DNA of 64,000 nt, from the NCBI RefSeq assembly GCF_018873765.1, contig NC_057921.1, positions 23,099,784-23,163,783 on the forward strand. Direction: 5' to 3'. A program made the translations under genes and the position numbers. Below, piece after piece: positions 36,901 to 51,900 of the stretch; position 1 is the first letter of the stretch; each line of letters starts with the position of its first letter. This DNA is from Telopea speciosissima. Its lineage: Eukaryota > Streptophyta > Magnoliopsida > Proteales > Proteaceae. The notes under the pieces were generated by a model. The model ran no database searches and was not told where the DNA came from. It saw nothing but the letters and a program-made list of their open reading frames with translations.

Positions 36901-39900
36901 GTCCTAGTCACTGTTAGGTAATTCAACTTTCCAACAAGCCTTCGATTCTTCTCTGGATTAGGCAAGACATCTCCATCATCTGCAGTAAGCTTCAAATTGG
37001 GAACCATAGGAGTATCTAGAGGTTTAGAACCCAACATTCCTATCTCTGACAGAAGATCAAGAACATATTTTCGTTGTGAGAGCAAAATTCCTTTCTTTGA
37101 CTGAGCAACTTCCACACTCAAAAAATATTTCAACCTTCCCAGGTCCTTGGTCTGAAGTTTTTGCTGCAAATGTATCTTCAAACCTTCAATACCAGAAACA
37201 TCATCTCCTGTGATGACTATATCATCAACATAAACCGCAAGAAATAATTTTTCCGCATTAGAATGACGGAAAAATACATAATGACACCGTGTCAGCCCAA
37301 ATTCTAACACAACCTCAGTGAATCTGCCGAACCAAGCTCGAGGGGACTGTAATGTAGTCCTAGGTAGGACAAGTTCCACTAGGAACCCGGGGAATAGGGT
37401 TAAGTAATAGGATTGGCCGAATGGGACAGATTTGGCTAATTAGGTCAAAATTTAGGGTTAGGGTTAGGGTTTTGAGGTAGGGTTTTATTTGGTAAAGATG
37501 TGTAGGTTTTTAGGAGTCTAATGGTGTAGGTTTGGATGGATTTGGATAAGGTTGGAAATCTAGGGTTTCGGGTTAGAGGCCTTGTGAAAATGGACTGTTT
37601 GCAAGATCTAGGGTTTATGGATAGATTTTGGGAAAGGGGTTTATAGGGTTTTACCATGCAGGTTTAGGGGACCTTAATAACATAAAAAGGTTAGGGTTTG
37701 AAGGGATTTTAAAATTCTACAGTTGGGGGCAGAATTGAGTTGCAGGTTTTGGGTTTAATGGAGTGGAGGAATGGAGGGAATAGAGTGGGAGTTATGAGCT
37801 GGATTTTGGATAGAGTGTAGGGAGAGGTGTGGGGGATATATGCTAGAAGTTTGGTTTGGAATTGATGGACAGATCTGAAGTTATGGGGGAGTCCTAGTTG
37901 AAGTAGGAGTTGCAGGTTTAATGGAGATTAGGGTTTGATGGATGGAGGGGGGTGTGGATTAGGTTAGAGGATGAAGTGAATAACTAAATTAACAAACAAC
38001 TCACCGGATCTGCAAATCTGCAGTAACAGCAAGTTGAGGAAGCTTGATGGAAGAAGAAGAAGGACCTCCCGATCTACAAGATGCAAGGAGTCGATTGGAG
38101 ATCCACCAATCCCTTCACCTTGATATTACTCACAAGGCAACCTTGATATTACTCACAAGGCACACTCACGATGGAGCAAAGGTAGCAACAAAGGCAGCAA
38201 GCATAAAACTGAGTTTTTATTAATCAAAATTCGTCTTCAATACATGGCCCCCTTAAAATCTTATATAAAAGGAATGGCTTAACCCAATCCTTAACCTATT
38301 AGCTAACTTAAACTAACTAGGAAACTGAAATAGACTCAAAATAGAGTCCTAATGACTTAAAAACAACTTAAACTACTTAAAATATACTAGCCAATAGGAT
38401 ATAAGAACCTCTTAGCCAATAGGATCACTTCACTTAAATTAGACCAATTGAACCAATTGGATGCAACCAATTTAAACCGGTTCAATTAAAAACACAAAAT
38501 AAAAACTAACTATGGAAATAAACTAAACTAAACTAAGACTCCCACTGAAACCCTAGGCTTAGGGTGGCTTCTTCAATTCGAGGAGGCTAGGATCTACATC
38601 AGACTGTTTCAGCCCATATAGAGACTTCTTCAACTTACACACTAAACCAGACTTCCCCTGAGCAATAAACCCAGGAGGTTGCTCCATATAAACCTCTTCA
38701 TTCAAATCGCCATGCAAGAATGCATTCTTGACATCTAGCTGATATAAAGGGCAATGGTAAGTAGCAGCAAGAGATATCAAAATTCGAACAGAAGTAAGCT
38801 TCGCCACAGGAGAAAATGTATCCAATTAATCGGTACCATATACTTGGGCATAGCCCTTTGCCATAGGGCGGGCCTCCAAGTGAGCCAAGGACCCATCAGG
38901 GTTCACTTTCACCACATACTCCCACCGATAATCAATAGCCGATTTACGTGAAGGTAAGGGAACAAGATCCCAAGTTTGATTTTCTTCCAATACCAACAAT
39001 TCCTCATTCATAGCAGCCTTCCAACCAGGACTAGACAATGCCTCTGCAACAGACTTAGGAACATGATGATTTTCAATAGCGTGTAAACAAGAATGAAAGA
39101 TGGAAGACAAACCATCATAGGAAACAAAGTTAGAAATGGGGTATTGGGTACAAGCCTGAACCCCCTTACGATGAGCAATAGGAACATTAAGATCAGAAGG
39201 AGGTTCCAAAGGAGAAGGATCATTACCTATTGCATGATCTGCCGGCAAAGAAGGAGATGGGACAGAAGTCGTAGGAGCAGGGGTCCAAGTACATACTTTT
39301 CATTGGTGACGTTTAAACACAATAGGTTGAGGTGCCGGTGATGAGGCAGCCTGCAAAACATGGAGAACAATAGACTGAACAATTGAAACGGGAAGATCAT
39401 CATCCAAGTTAGACACAGAAAAGGACGAACTATCACACAGTGTAGACTCAAAGAAAGAGATATCAGCTGTAACAAAGTATTTTCGCAACTCAAAAGAATA
39501 ACTACGATAACCCTTTTGGGTACGAGAATAACCAACAAATAGACACTTGAGAGCCTTGGGATCCAACTTGGAAACACTATGACGATGATCACGAATAAAA
39601 CAAACACTACCAAACACGCGTGGTGGCAAAACAAACAATGACACAAAAGGAAACAATAAAGAAAATGGTATACCACTACGTAAAACAGAGGAAGACATGC
39701 GATTAATGAGGTAACATGAAGTTAAAACAACATCTGCCCAAAAGGATTTAACTACTTTCATTTCAAATAAAAGAGAACGAGTAACCTCCATTAAATGTCT
39801 ATTCTCGCTCTCAGCTACACCATTTTGTTGTGGGGTGTAAGCACAAAAGGACTGATGAATAATACCGCGTTGAATCATAAATTCAGCAAAAGGGGCAGAA

Positions 39901-42900
39901 AAATATTCTTTAGCGTTATCACTACGAAGAACATGCAAAGGATTCGGAAATTGATTAGTTACCTCATTCACAAAAGCACAAAAGATAGAAAATAACTCAG
40001 ACCAATTTTTCATTAAGTAAATCCAGGTAACCCTAGAATGATCATCAACAAAACTTACAAAGTAACGAAAACCCAAAGTAGAAATGACAGGACACGGACC
40101 CCAAACATCTGAATGAACTAAAGCAAAAGGTTGGTCAGATCGTGTATTGACTCTAGGAGGATAACTCACACGGTGGAGTTTCCCAAACTGACATGACTCA
40201 CAATTTAAACTAGAAAGTAACTGAAATGACTATCAAGAAGCTTCAAACTCTCCAACAAAGGATGACCTAAACGACAGTGAATCTGGTGGGGTGACGCCAC
40301 ACTGATACACGGCATAGATGAACTGTCCTCAAGTATATAAAGTCCTCCCAACTCATGACCTCTACCAATCACCCTCTTCTACGAAAAATCCTGAAATAGA
40401 CAAGAATCCGAAGAAAAGGTTACAAAACAATTATGGGTTTTGATAAACCGACTAACAGATAAAAGATTAAAAGGAAAATCAGGCACATAAAGAACTGAAG
40501 GCAAAGACAGGGAAGGTGTAACATGAGCAGTACCAGTACTAGTTACTTTCGCTAAGGAACCATTAGCTAAGGTGACACTAGAAGAAGATTTCTGAAAGGA
40601 AGAAAGTATACCTGAAACACCAGTCATATGTTCCGAGGCTCCTGAATCAATGATCTAGGGACGAGAAGTGGCAGTCAGAAGGCATGTAGTGGCATTACCT
40701 GTCTGAACAAAGGTGGCAGTGGAGGCTAGGCTGATTGAGTAATCTGGAACTGTGTAAAACGGGCATATTCATCATCATACATCTTTACGGTCTTACCCTC
40801 AGGTTGTGGAGATGTAGAAACAGGAGACTCAGTAATAGTAGCAGAGTTGGTAAACTATTGCTGATTTGGTTTGCCATGAAGTTTCCAACAGAAACATTGG
40901 ATATATTCTGGACGACCATAATGATGACAACTATTGACAAGTCCTCACTAAACCACCAGAACCATCAGAATTACTTTGAGTAACCGAAGTAGGTGTTTTC
41001 TAGAACCAGCCCCACCACCAAGATCACGGCCATCACCAGTATTAACATTACCACCACTACCAGCCCCACTGTTGGGCTCACGGTTTGATGGAAAAGAAGC
41101 CAAAGCCGAAGTGTCATCATCAGTAGTGCTCTCATGAGAAACACGAACTCTGGAAAAGGTTTCAGACAAAGTGGCTATCTTGTCACCACCAAGAATTTGG
41201 AAACGAGCTGAGTCAAACTCCTTCCCATGTCATCCTAAAAACCCCATAAGAGCAAGTTGCTCCCGTTGACTTTGCATTTGTTCCCATTAGAAGTGATAGG
41301 AAGTAAGGAATTAAGCTCCTCATTCATCCTCTTAAAATCAGCAAAATATTTGGTCAAAGTACGACCCTTTCTATCAACCTTGTACAATTCTTGGGACAAG
41401 TCATAAATTCGGGAAATGTTAACGCAAAACATTGAGATACTCCCACAACTCCTTCACTGTATCAATGTGTGTTACCAAATCCATGATTTGGTTCTCCATA
41501 GAATTAGCATCTATCCCAAGATTCGAGCATCAACTGTTTCCCACAAGGGATCATCTTCGGGCTTAGGTTTGAATAGGTGATTCTGCTGATCACGTCCTGT
41601 CAACACCAACTTAACAATTTTCTTCCATTGTTTAAAGTTGGTGATCCCCTCCAACTTCTTCTCAGTGATACGATTGAAGGAGGAAGAAAAAATTTCTGTA
41701 ATCATTACAGACTTCGAACCATCACCAGATTTGGATACATCACCCATTATGCACTATTGGATTGATGAAGTGAAAACTGAAAAGAGAAACCCAAAGAGTG
41801 CTGAAAAAGTGAGCAAAAGCCGATTCTCCAAAAACCCTGACAAAAGTCGACTTTGTCAGAAACCTTGACACAAATCGATTCCATAGAGAAGATAACCAGA
41901 ATTTGTTTTCCTAAAAAATTCTGCCACAAAGAGAAGGCGACACTCTCCAAAAAATCCAGCCAATCCACAAGATCTCAAAACCCTGCTAAAAAATCGATTT
42001 TTCTCCCCCTAGAAAAATCGATCTCAAAACCCTAACAAGTGTTGCCAATTTGATGCTAGAGTCTCCAATGCAATCTTCACTCCATCCAACTCCTACAAAC
42101 ACATCCACAAACAGAAAAAGAGACCTAGTTCTTAATTTATGCCATGAACTAGTCTCTAAACAGTCCCAAAATACAGCATAGGGTGCTGCACCCCTTCAAA
42201 CAAAGAATAGGAGAAACCGCAAGCCCTTCAAGTCCTCAAACACTCTTCAATCTTCAGTTGTAGGCTGTAGAAAGAAGAAGAAGGGACTCACAAAAGCTGT
42301 AGCAGTACCTAATGCTCTGATATCATGTCAATAATAAAATATAAAGAAGAAGAAGAAGAAGAAGAGAAATCGAGAGGGAGAAGAGAAGAGGAGATGTGCA
42401 ACTTGGAAGTTACACGATATGTGTAGTCTCCCTCAATACTTCATTATATATTCAGTGAAGGGTAAAACAGGAAAACAAAAGAAATAAAGAGAATAAAGGA
42501 CCTAGACAAAAATACCCCTCACATATCTCGGTATTAGTGATACACTTCATGATAACAAGTGTTATTTAAACAATATCTTTTACTTTTATTGTTTTTGTTG
42601 GGTCTTTTTTGTTTCATACTTGGGTGTCACAAAGAGCTCAGTGTGTTGACATAAATTGCATTATATTGGGCATCCTCCATATTTTCGTGGGAGTTGGTTA
42701 GGTTATTCTCTGATTTTGTTAGTCGTACTTTTCATTATGCAGGGAAGGCCCAGGTGTCTCTTATGGTCTTAATTGGGCTCTTGCAGGGAGAGGTGTAATT
42801 GTAAAGGATAAAGCTTTTCACAACTTGAAGCCTTCTGAGCTACAACAGAAAGGTGCAACCACTTCAGGTAACAACTTTGATATCTTACTTTCGTACTTCC

Positions 42901-45900
42901 TTATTTTATTTGGCTTTATTTCTATTTATTTTTCATTTGTCTTGTAAATATTATTTCCTTTGTACCCAATTCTAAGGTCATGAAAATTTTCCTTTTTCTT
43001 ATTTGGGATATTTGTAGAGACTTTGTCTGGTCTTCCTGTTCATGTAAGAGGTAATGCGGTTGGAGGGGCTTCTGAAATTTCCAACGCACAATTTAGTAAA
43101 CTCTTGAAACAGGCAAGTCCTAGTTCAAGGCATGAATATCATCTTTCTCATTGGCTTTCTTTACCCTCTGGCTCAACCTGAAGATGATTTTTAGTTTTAT
43201 CTTCATTTTGTCATTTATAAATATAAATTTTAATATCAAGAATATCGACAATTTTGGTCCCCTTGTTGCTATGTCAACATATTTTTTGATAAGTTTGCTA
43301 GGGATGCATGATTCCTTTGAAATTTGCGACTATAACATACAAGATTTTCTAGCCTTGGTTTGTATAGCCTCTCTTTGTTGCATTGTATTGTGTACTAGGC
43401 CTTTCTTTTCAATGATATGTCTTGGTTTATCGAGAAAAATAAGTAGTAGTGTCACACAAGACTTTCCTACATCATGGCTGGTTGTATTGGGAAATCACTT
43501 AAAGTCCCCAAACTATGAGTTAGAAAGACCAACTGACCAAGTTCAAATATTCAGAAATATCGAGAAAGAATTTTACGCTAGAAAAATGAAGCCTATTTAT
43601 TTGACACTTGATCTTGACAGCTGAGTTTATATGGCACATTTTATTATCCATCCCATTTTCTCAGACCTTTTTATCTCAATACCACTTCCAACTTCATGTA
43701 GGACTTCAAATGTTAGTTTTGGTTTATTATTTGGTTTTTATGGAAATGGAAATAAATATCTGTTAGTGAAAATTGATGATATTGTTAAAGCTATGGATAT
43801 TATGAAAATTTAGTTGAAACTTGAATACCATCACACATTGAATAAGCAGTACATAAACATCCATTAGAGAAAAGCAAGATTTTTTGGATGCTCAACTTCT
43901 AACATCCAAAAGTAACACTTGTGGTGGTCAATCATTTGGGTCAAAGCATTACAAACGGTAGAGGTCCAACGTTCAAAAGTGGACATAATATACGATATAT
44001 GTGCCCCATACTCAAACCATTTTGGAGGCCAAACTCTAGTCCCTTCTTTAGGCCCATGCTAACCCTCGAAAACTGGCTTGAGCAAAGGTCCATTTTGATG
44101 CTTAATTAAGCTACTAGGATTACAACTATACACTTCCATGGACTGTTCAGCACACTGTTCTCCTGCACAAGAACAAGATCCCCTTGTTGTTCCCTAATGC
44201 AGGCCTGGTTTAAATTTGGGCTAGATTTTAGTATGGGTTTAGGTTGGGCCTTAGTTTTTGGGTTTTATCATTGTAATGGGCTGAATGATAAAGCCGGCGG
44301 TTAAGGGGATGCACAAAAATTATTATTTTATTAGTGGGTCCCATTTCTAGAGTCCGAGTTTATCCTTAGCTGTACAAGAGTTCTATTATTAGTTATTTTA
44401 GGCTAGTACGAGTTTTCTTAATTTTGGTTGTTTATTTAGAGTAAGAAAGTTAAGAGTCCTTAGTGGGGTCTATTTATATGTAACCACCCCTCATTCAGGG
44501 GAATTGAATGAATGGAATATGGTTTTGATTACGTTGTCGCCATTTACAGCTGTAGAGGTCTCTCTCCTGCCCCACGTTAGCTCTCTCCCTTTTATATATT
44601 TTTTCTCCTTCCTCACCGCATGGTTCTCTGTGTCTCTCTCTCATTGTTTCTTTCTTTTCTTATCCCTTTCATTATTTCTCTTTGCATCCCCACGGTAGGA
44701 AGTTTTCTCCCTTTGTCTTCTCTCTTATAAATTTATTTAGTTTTCTGATCCTATTTTTTAGGAAGATTTTCAGTGTTCTCACTCCATTACAACTTCTTCC
44801 TTCTTTCCTATTTTCTCTCTCTTGCGTGGTTGTTGTCTCTTCTTACTTGGACAGCTAGCAAGATTCTTTCTCTCTCTTTTCTGTCTGCTATTATTTCTTT
44901 GCTTATCTTAACTATCAATTATCCCCTTTTCTCTCCGCTTTGCCACCTCATCGACTTCTATATTTTGGATATTTTATTTCTGAGTTTTTATTCCTGAAAT
45001 CAGTTATGCAGGTATGATATTTAATCTCTTGAAATCTGATCGTTAGATCTGAGATCAGATCAGATCCAAATCTAGCCTTCAGATGAGAATTTTCTTCCTC
45101 CAATTCTTAAGTGAACCCATCACTTGTAGATCCAACGATTGACCTGCATCAATGCCTATATAAGATTGTTCTGCTGTGTGACTTTTATAGTTAATACCTT
45201 TAAACTTGGAGTTATTGTGAGCGTTAAATTGACAACTTAGTTTAACCAAGTAACCAACACTGGTTTATTTTATTTTAGCTTGTGTTCCTTAATTGGTTGG
45301 ATGGAAGCTTATGATGTCAGTTTTATTTTTTCCAATTATGATCCATCCCATACTTTTGTTAAAATGAGTAGTCCATTTCCTTTCTCAATGGTTTGATTCA
45401 TCTGATCCAAACCTGGTGTAATCAAGATCCTTGATAGCTCTGATGTGCTGGATCTTTGACTCTATTGTTGAGAGAGATTACTGTATATGCACATCGCTGT
45501 GGTGTCTCGTTCTTTTCTGTGTCTTGATGTATGTTAACATCTTTTTTTTTAGGTTACAACTCACATTTCATCCATATCAAATGTCTTTGTTCAAGATGGA
45601 GCTGTTGGGTCTTCATCAAAATATGATGCAAAAGTCCGTGTTATAAGTGACAGTCCATCTGCTGTATTATCACTTTCCAGTGTCCTATTTAGGACTCCTA
45701 GTCGTGCAATTTCTCATGATTCTTGCCCTCTGACTGTTTACGTTGCTACATCATTAAGGTAACAATTGGTTCTTTCTTGGTGTGCTCTAGTTTTGAATGA
45801 TTGCTGCAATTTGAACCATATGCTTTTTCGTTACCTTTCATGTTTTAGAACACACTGTATGTGGTAACTCTCAGTGTTGCATGGATTTCTTGCACAAAGT

Positions 45901-48900
45901 ATTTTCCCATCACATCTTTCAAAGCATTACAAGTTTCTGGCTTTGATTCTTATTTGCTAATTTTAGCTGCTTTCTTCTCACTTCACTCTGAACTTGCCCT
46001 TCATCAATTTATATGGCATTTTGGTCACCAGCTTTTGCAAACTTTGTTTATATAAACACTCTAATGGTGACATATCGCAAGATAATTGTTATTTATTTTT
46101 ACTGTTTATGCAGTCCAACCGCTGCTGATACTATTGGTCTTGGGTCTCAAGCAAATGGTGGTTTTATAGCTGCTGATATTGAGCGCTCATCACTCATTCT
46201 TTGTGGTAAAGCCTTTTCTGATATCAAGGGAATCAAAGATGCACTTGCTGCCTTGGCTGGACCTGTTATATCTGCTAGAGGAGGCCTGCCTTTATCTGCT
46301 AGGTAAAGAACTACATATTTGTTTTCATTCTTGATATGAATTATAATGGTGAAACTGGGAATTTACTTCCTATCATAGTGTCTTTCAGGCTATTGGTGTC
46401 TGGTGAGTCTGTGATTCTTCTTTTTGCTCCAGAGGATGATCTTCAGAGCTGCTCGGATCTGCTAGTTTCTGCAGATGCAGGTGTAATTCTGTCCTCTCAG
46501 GGTGTTGCACCACTCTTTCAAACTGGAGACTCTGGATCCCCCAATCTATTCAAGTTGCCAGCTGCTGTGGTACTTGCATCTGTTGATAGGTAAACATAAA
46601 ACCATGTGAAGGTTACTATAATTGATTTGATAAAACATTACATACACAGATGTGGTAACCTTGGCAGTTGGCACTACCACTTATTGGTGGTCCATCCGTT
46701 AGTTCTTTTAAATCTGTGTATATGCTTGTGAGAACTGACCAATCTTCGTCCATCTCTTGGATGAGTCAGCTAAAAAGGTTGCTTGCTGAAAACAATACTA
46801 AAAATTTCTGATCATGTTGCTTTATTTTGAGGAGTTAATGGAGTATGATTGGGGTGTGGGGCTGTTCTGTGTTCAACTTATTATTGTTCACTTCTCGAAA
46901 GATGGTTGTTGATGGATATGACTGGGGCTGGTGTATGTTGGCTTTGTCTGTGGCTCATTGATTGGTTGCTCTTGTTAAATTCTCCCTGCTGATTCTGTTT
47001 AGGGTTGGGGGGCAGCGATTTGTACCATAAATCTTATTATCTCTAGTGAGAGATTTTAGGAAAAGGACTCTAGCACTCCCGTCCAGTTTCTATTTTAATT
47101 AAGATTTTCCTAACTTGTAACACATTCATTCTATTGACATGGCTAGCCTGTGAATTGACTAGAAACCTAAATTAACTCTGTTCTGATGGTTTGGATTGTG
47201 ACAAGTAAATCAGATGGTTAAGTTCCCACTGGAATGAAGTTCCTCAATTAGACGGTTGAAATTTTCTACATTTATGTCAAGTTTGCATCCTTGCCCTATC
47301 CAAGAGGAGGCCTAATATTCTGATCCCAGAGTATGGAGAAGTACAAATGGTGTAGGAAAGGTTTGAGAAATCTAATACAAGTCTGAAGCCTAAGGATTAA
47401 GTAAATATGGGTTTGGGAAGGTCTACTAACACACAACTCACAACGTACATGCAGAAAATCATATCTAACAGCAGCCATAAATGATGAAAATTTCCAAATA
47501 CAAAGTGCAGAAAATTGGTGGAAATTTAATAAAGGATACATGATAGGTCAGTACCTTCTTTTGCTGTCCCGTGAGTTGGAGTGTTGTGATCAATTGCCAA
47601 GTCACTATCAAACTCCAAGAATGTGTCCTCAGTGTTTCCTTGTTGTTAACATGGAACTAAAACTCGTGAGATCCCAGTTTTTCCCAGGGTCGAGACGAGA
47701 TGGCATATGAAACAAAAAAGTGCAACAACGCGAGATCTCGAGATCTCAACCCAAACTCCTTTATATGAGTGCCAGTCTTGAGATCTCGGTGGAAAATCTT
47801 GGTATACAGATGCCTATTTATGCAAAAATTGGTATACAAACACTTATTTATGCCAGAAATCATTTACTTAAGATATTATTCATAAATAAGCAAATAGCCC
47901 CTTAATTGAATCCAATAAAAATAGTTAAAAAATCAAATTCCAAAAGGAATAAAAGTCAACCCCCCAGTTTAGGAACAAAAACTAGATTTTCGGCGGTAGA
48001 TGCAATTTTCAACTTTCTAGGAAGCTTTCCAACAAGTCCAAGATTGCTTAAATCTGATTTATATTGAAGGAGTTATGTATAGGTCAAACCATAGTTGTCA
48101 CGGCGTCACGGCGATCCAAGTCGGTGGAGGGGTGTCATGTCGATATATTGACATGTCGCCCGCCATGGCGTTGCCATGGCGAGCATGTCGACCATGTTTT
48201 ATTTTTTATTTTCTCTATTTTTAATGTGTTAATAGATGTATACTCAAGCCATTTTATTTTTTCTCTATTGTTTCTCAAGTTTTAAGAAGAAAATTCAGAA
48301 ATCGAAGAAGAAATCGAAGAGGGAAAGAAGAAATCGAAAGAAATCGAAGAGGGAAAGAAGAAATCGAAGAGGGAAGAAGAAATCGAAGACAAGAAGAAGA
48401 AATCGAAGAGGGAAAGAGAGACAGGAAGAAGAAATCAAAGAGAGTCGCCATGGCGTAGGTCGCCATGCAACCCTCTCCAGCGCCAGGACGCCATGGCGAT
48501 GCCATGACAACTATGACCCTGTGTGCAAATGTTGTCAGAATCGCTCGGAATGAAAGTATTTTTTTGGACATCTAAACAAATGAATATTTTACTACACTTC
48601 TGGTTTTTAGCAATGTTTTACCATATTAAGATTTATGGAATTTTTAGATTTGAGAAAAACCCAAGCACTAGAAAGTTGAAAAGAAAGTTGAAAATTGCAT
48701 CTACCGTCGAAAATCCAGTTTTTGTTCTTGAACTTGGGGGTTGGCTTTTTTCCTTTTGGAATTTGATTTTTGAACTATTTTTATTGGATTCAAATAGGGG
48801 GTTATTTGCTTATTTATGAATGATATCTTAAGTAAATGAAATATAAAATATGAATGATATTAAGCATAAATAAGTGTTTGTCCTGTGTCTGTCCTGGTTT

Positions 48901-51900
48901 CTAGCATAAGTGTTTATCACTCTGTCTTAGTTTCCCACTAAGTGAAACTCCTATTTGGACTTTGTTTTTGCAAAATCTGATAGTGCCATTGTGTTTAGAT
49001 GACCTAAAATAGGTTGAGTACCAGTTTCAGACCCAAACTAGGTCTAAAACCCACCGAAACCAGCCTTTGAGTTGAAAAAAAAAAAATACACTAACTCGAC
49101 CTAGATCTCGCAAGATCTCAAGTCAACTCGGGTTTTTCCAAGGTCAAAACCTGGTCGAGTTCTGAGTTTTAGTTCCTTGCTTGTTAATTGATGAATCTCC
49201 ATACGTTTGAGGCTATAATTTAAGCCAAAAGTGGGAAAATTGGAACTGGTAGAAAAGGAAATAGGGAGAGGGAGAGGGTGGTAGCCTAAGAGAAAAGAGC
49301 TAGGAAGAGACAGGGGGTTGGCTTCACACCAACTTGGATTCACTCTAAGGTTTGCAGGGAATCTCTCAATTTGCAGAGAATGGGAGAAAAATCTCACAAG
49401 TTCCATCATCTTTCATTTTCTTCCATCCCAAAATACAGTTTCTTAAAATCCCCAAAAAAAAAAAGAGGAGAAATACAACAAATAACTCAGCCTTATCCCA
49501 ACTTAATTGGGTCGGCTACATGGATCCAAGCAAAACAAATAGGCAAAACTGAGGTCTAAATAAAAAGGGAATGAAGAGATGGGAAAAGAGGGATGGGGAG
49601 TGAGAAGAGAAACGAAAAATGGAAAATGACAAATGAAAGATGGACGATAAAAGGAAAAATGAAAGATGAAAGTAAGAGGAAAGAGGCACAGCCCAGCAAG
49701 TCAGGAGAATCTCAGCTAAATGGGGTCTGCTACATGGATCCTTGCCCTCCAATAAGCTCTATCCGAGGTCATACTTGGAAAAAGACCTAGACTATGCTTG
49801 TCCTTCAGAACGTCTCCTATGGTCATTTTAGGCCTGTCCCTAGCTCTTTTAGCTCCTTCAATCGGGATCATTTCACTCCTCCTTACTGGAGCGTCCCTAG
49901 GCCTTCGTTGGAGATGATCATACCACGGTTTCCACCTCAAATGATTCTCTCTGAGCTTGTCATTGGTTGGGGCAATTCCCAAGTCAGCTCTAATACGTTC
50001 ATTCCTTACTTTGTCCCTCCTAGTTTTTCCGCAAATCCATCTTATCATCCTCATTTCTGTTACACAGCTTCTCAATATGACACTTCTTAACTGCGCAGCA
50101 TTCTTCCCCATGCATCATAGCCGGTCATACAACAGTCCTTACGTCGGTCACAAAGCACTCCGGACACACCTCTCCACTTTTCCAGCAATAACTACTTCTG
50201 CAGCAACAACTTCCTAATAACTACCCCACTTAGTATTACAACATTAGTACATAACAGTTCTGACACACACACACACACATTTGGAAGCCTACATATAGTA
50301 AGAAACCTATTAAGAGTCTAATTACAACTTAAAAGAGATAACAACTTAAAGTAAAGTAGCATAATTGAACACCATACTCCTATGCCTTAGTGAACAGCAC
50401 GATACACTTTACCAATAGTGATGGAGAGCAGCACGATTCACTTTAACAAAAGTGATGGAGAGCAGCACCATTGTTGCTTGCTTTGTCCTCTTTTGACTAT
50501 GCACAAGGTGATGTAGATAAGTCACTTGGGGCTTATTTTAGTGGAAATAAGTTTTGGGTTGGGTCATACATGTATTGTGACTTTGACCCATGGGTTTATT
50601 TTGTAATTGGCCAATTTAATGAGCCTAAAATAGGGGTAGAAAGTAGGAAAACGGGATTTGCTTCATTTGTTTAGTGTGAGTCCTATTTTGAGTCTATGTT
50701 CTTTATTTTTTAACTTTCTTAGTCAATTTAGGTTACTTTATTAGTTAATGATAGGGTTAAGCCTTTCCATTTTAGTGTCTAAGTCTATTTTTGAGTCCTC
50801 TATATAAGGTTGCAAGGGAGGCCTGCGTTGTACATGAATTTGATTAATGAAATATTGGCTTAGCCTTTGTGAAAAATCCTGAGATAGGTTGGGTGAGATA
50901 GCCATTCCCTTCCCCCATCCCCTTCCATCGATTCTTGATTCCAAACCCTAATTTCTGTTAAATTGAGTGCAAGAGTGTTACAAGCTTCTGGGAGTTTCTT
51001 TACATCTACAATATCATTCAATTGCAGCTCCATTGGGTTCAACAGGTTATTAATTTTATGGGATTCTTTCTTTTGGTTATCTTTTGAGATCTCATCATTC
51101 TTCTCCAACCAATTTTGAGATCCCATTGCTCTTGTTTCCCTTATTTTTAGTTCCCATTGTTCTCTTGTTTCCCTCATATGATTTCTTGTTTATTGAAGGG
51201 TTTTCTATTTGATCCTGCCTGGAATTAGACCTATTCAGGTTCTAGTCATACATAAGTTACATTACAAGGTTTTTGACAAAGATGGTTGGTGTTACAACAG
51301 TATTTTTCAAACCAGAGTAAGATGCAACTACATTCTATACACTATGGTAATCTGCAATGGTAGTTGTATGAACATTGTCTATGAAGATGCCATTTGCAAG
51401 TTCGATTTGAAGACAGAGCCGTAGCTTAACCCCTACAAGTTTGTGTGGGTGAATAACCAGAATATTAAGATCAATGATCGGTGTTTGCTCATGTACTCTA
51501 TTGGTGGGTTGATCAATTCCGTGTAATGTACCGCTCTACATTTGAAGGTGTGTCATGCTTCTTGGGCAACCGTGGTTGTTTGATAAGAAGGTACAACCCA
51601 TTGTGGTTATAAGAACACTTATATTCTTTCAAATATGGTAGACTTGAGATGAAGTTCCTTCCAGCTAAAGACCTTTCGACGATCAAGCTTCAAAGGACAT
51701 GTGGATCGTTTCTCCTCCAGTGTGTTGACTCAGATGGTCTTATTGGTCCTTGTCCAAACTCGACTCCATTTTCAGAGGAGAATTGATGCAGTGACACTCG
51801 AGTGGTTAGACCAACACGACCGGGTTTGGAAACGCAAGCCCTGACAGAACCAGCCCAACCTGGGTTTTCAGTCTATCAAGGGCTGGTAGCAATTTATTTA

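Larger units (their letters stand above)
36018..42557 (-). mobile_element. Complete Ty1/copia element in intron 2, 5-bp TSD
   Basis: agtgt occurs at 36013-36017 and 42558-42562. On the minus strand the 5' LTR is 42557-42326, the primer-binding site tgatatcagagc is at 42325-42314, and the polypurine tract ttgagggggag lies at 36278-36268 before the 3' LTR. The element lies antisense to the host gene. A solo LTR has been added inside (37350-38601). Confidence 0.92.

Noticed and set aside
37444..37700. Telomere-like ttagggttaggg tract
   Set aside because: Only about three units, within a solo LTR; plant telomeres are TTTAGGG arrays, so this is not an interstitial telomere of note.
44504..44997. 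Hydrophobic ORFs that look like membrane proteins
   Set aside because: They come from CT-rich intron DNA and have only Phe/Leu/Ser composition.
48236..48553. 105-codon Lys/Arg/Glu-rich ORF
   Set aside because: It is a minisatellite inside a transposable element, with no complexity beyond the repeat.
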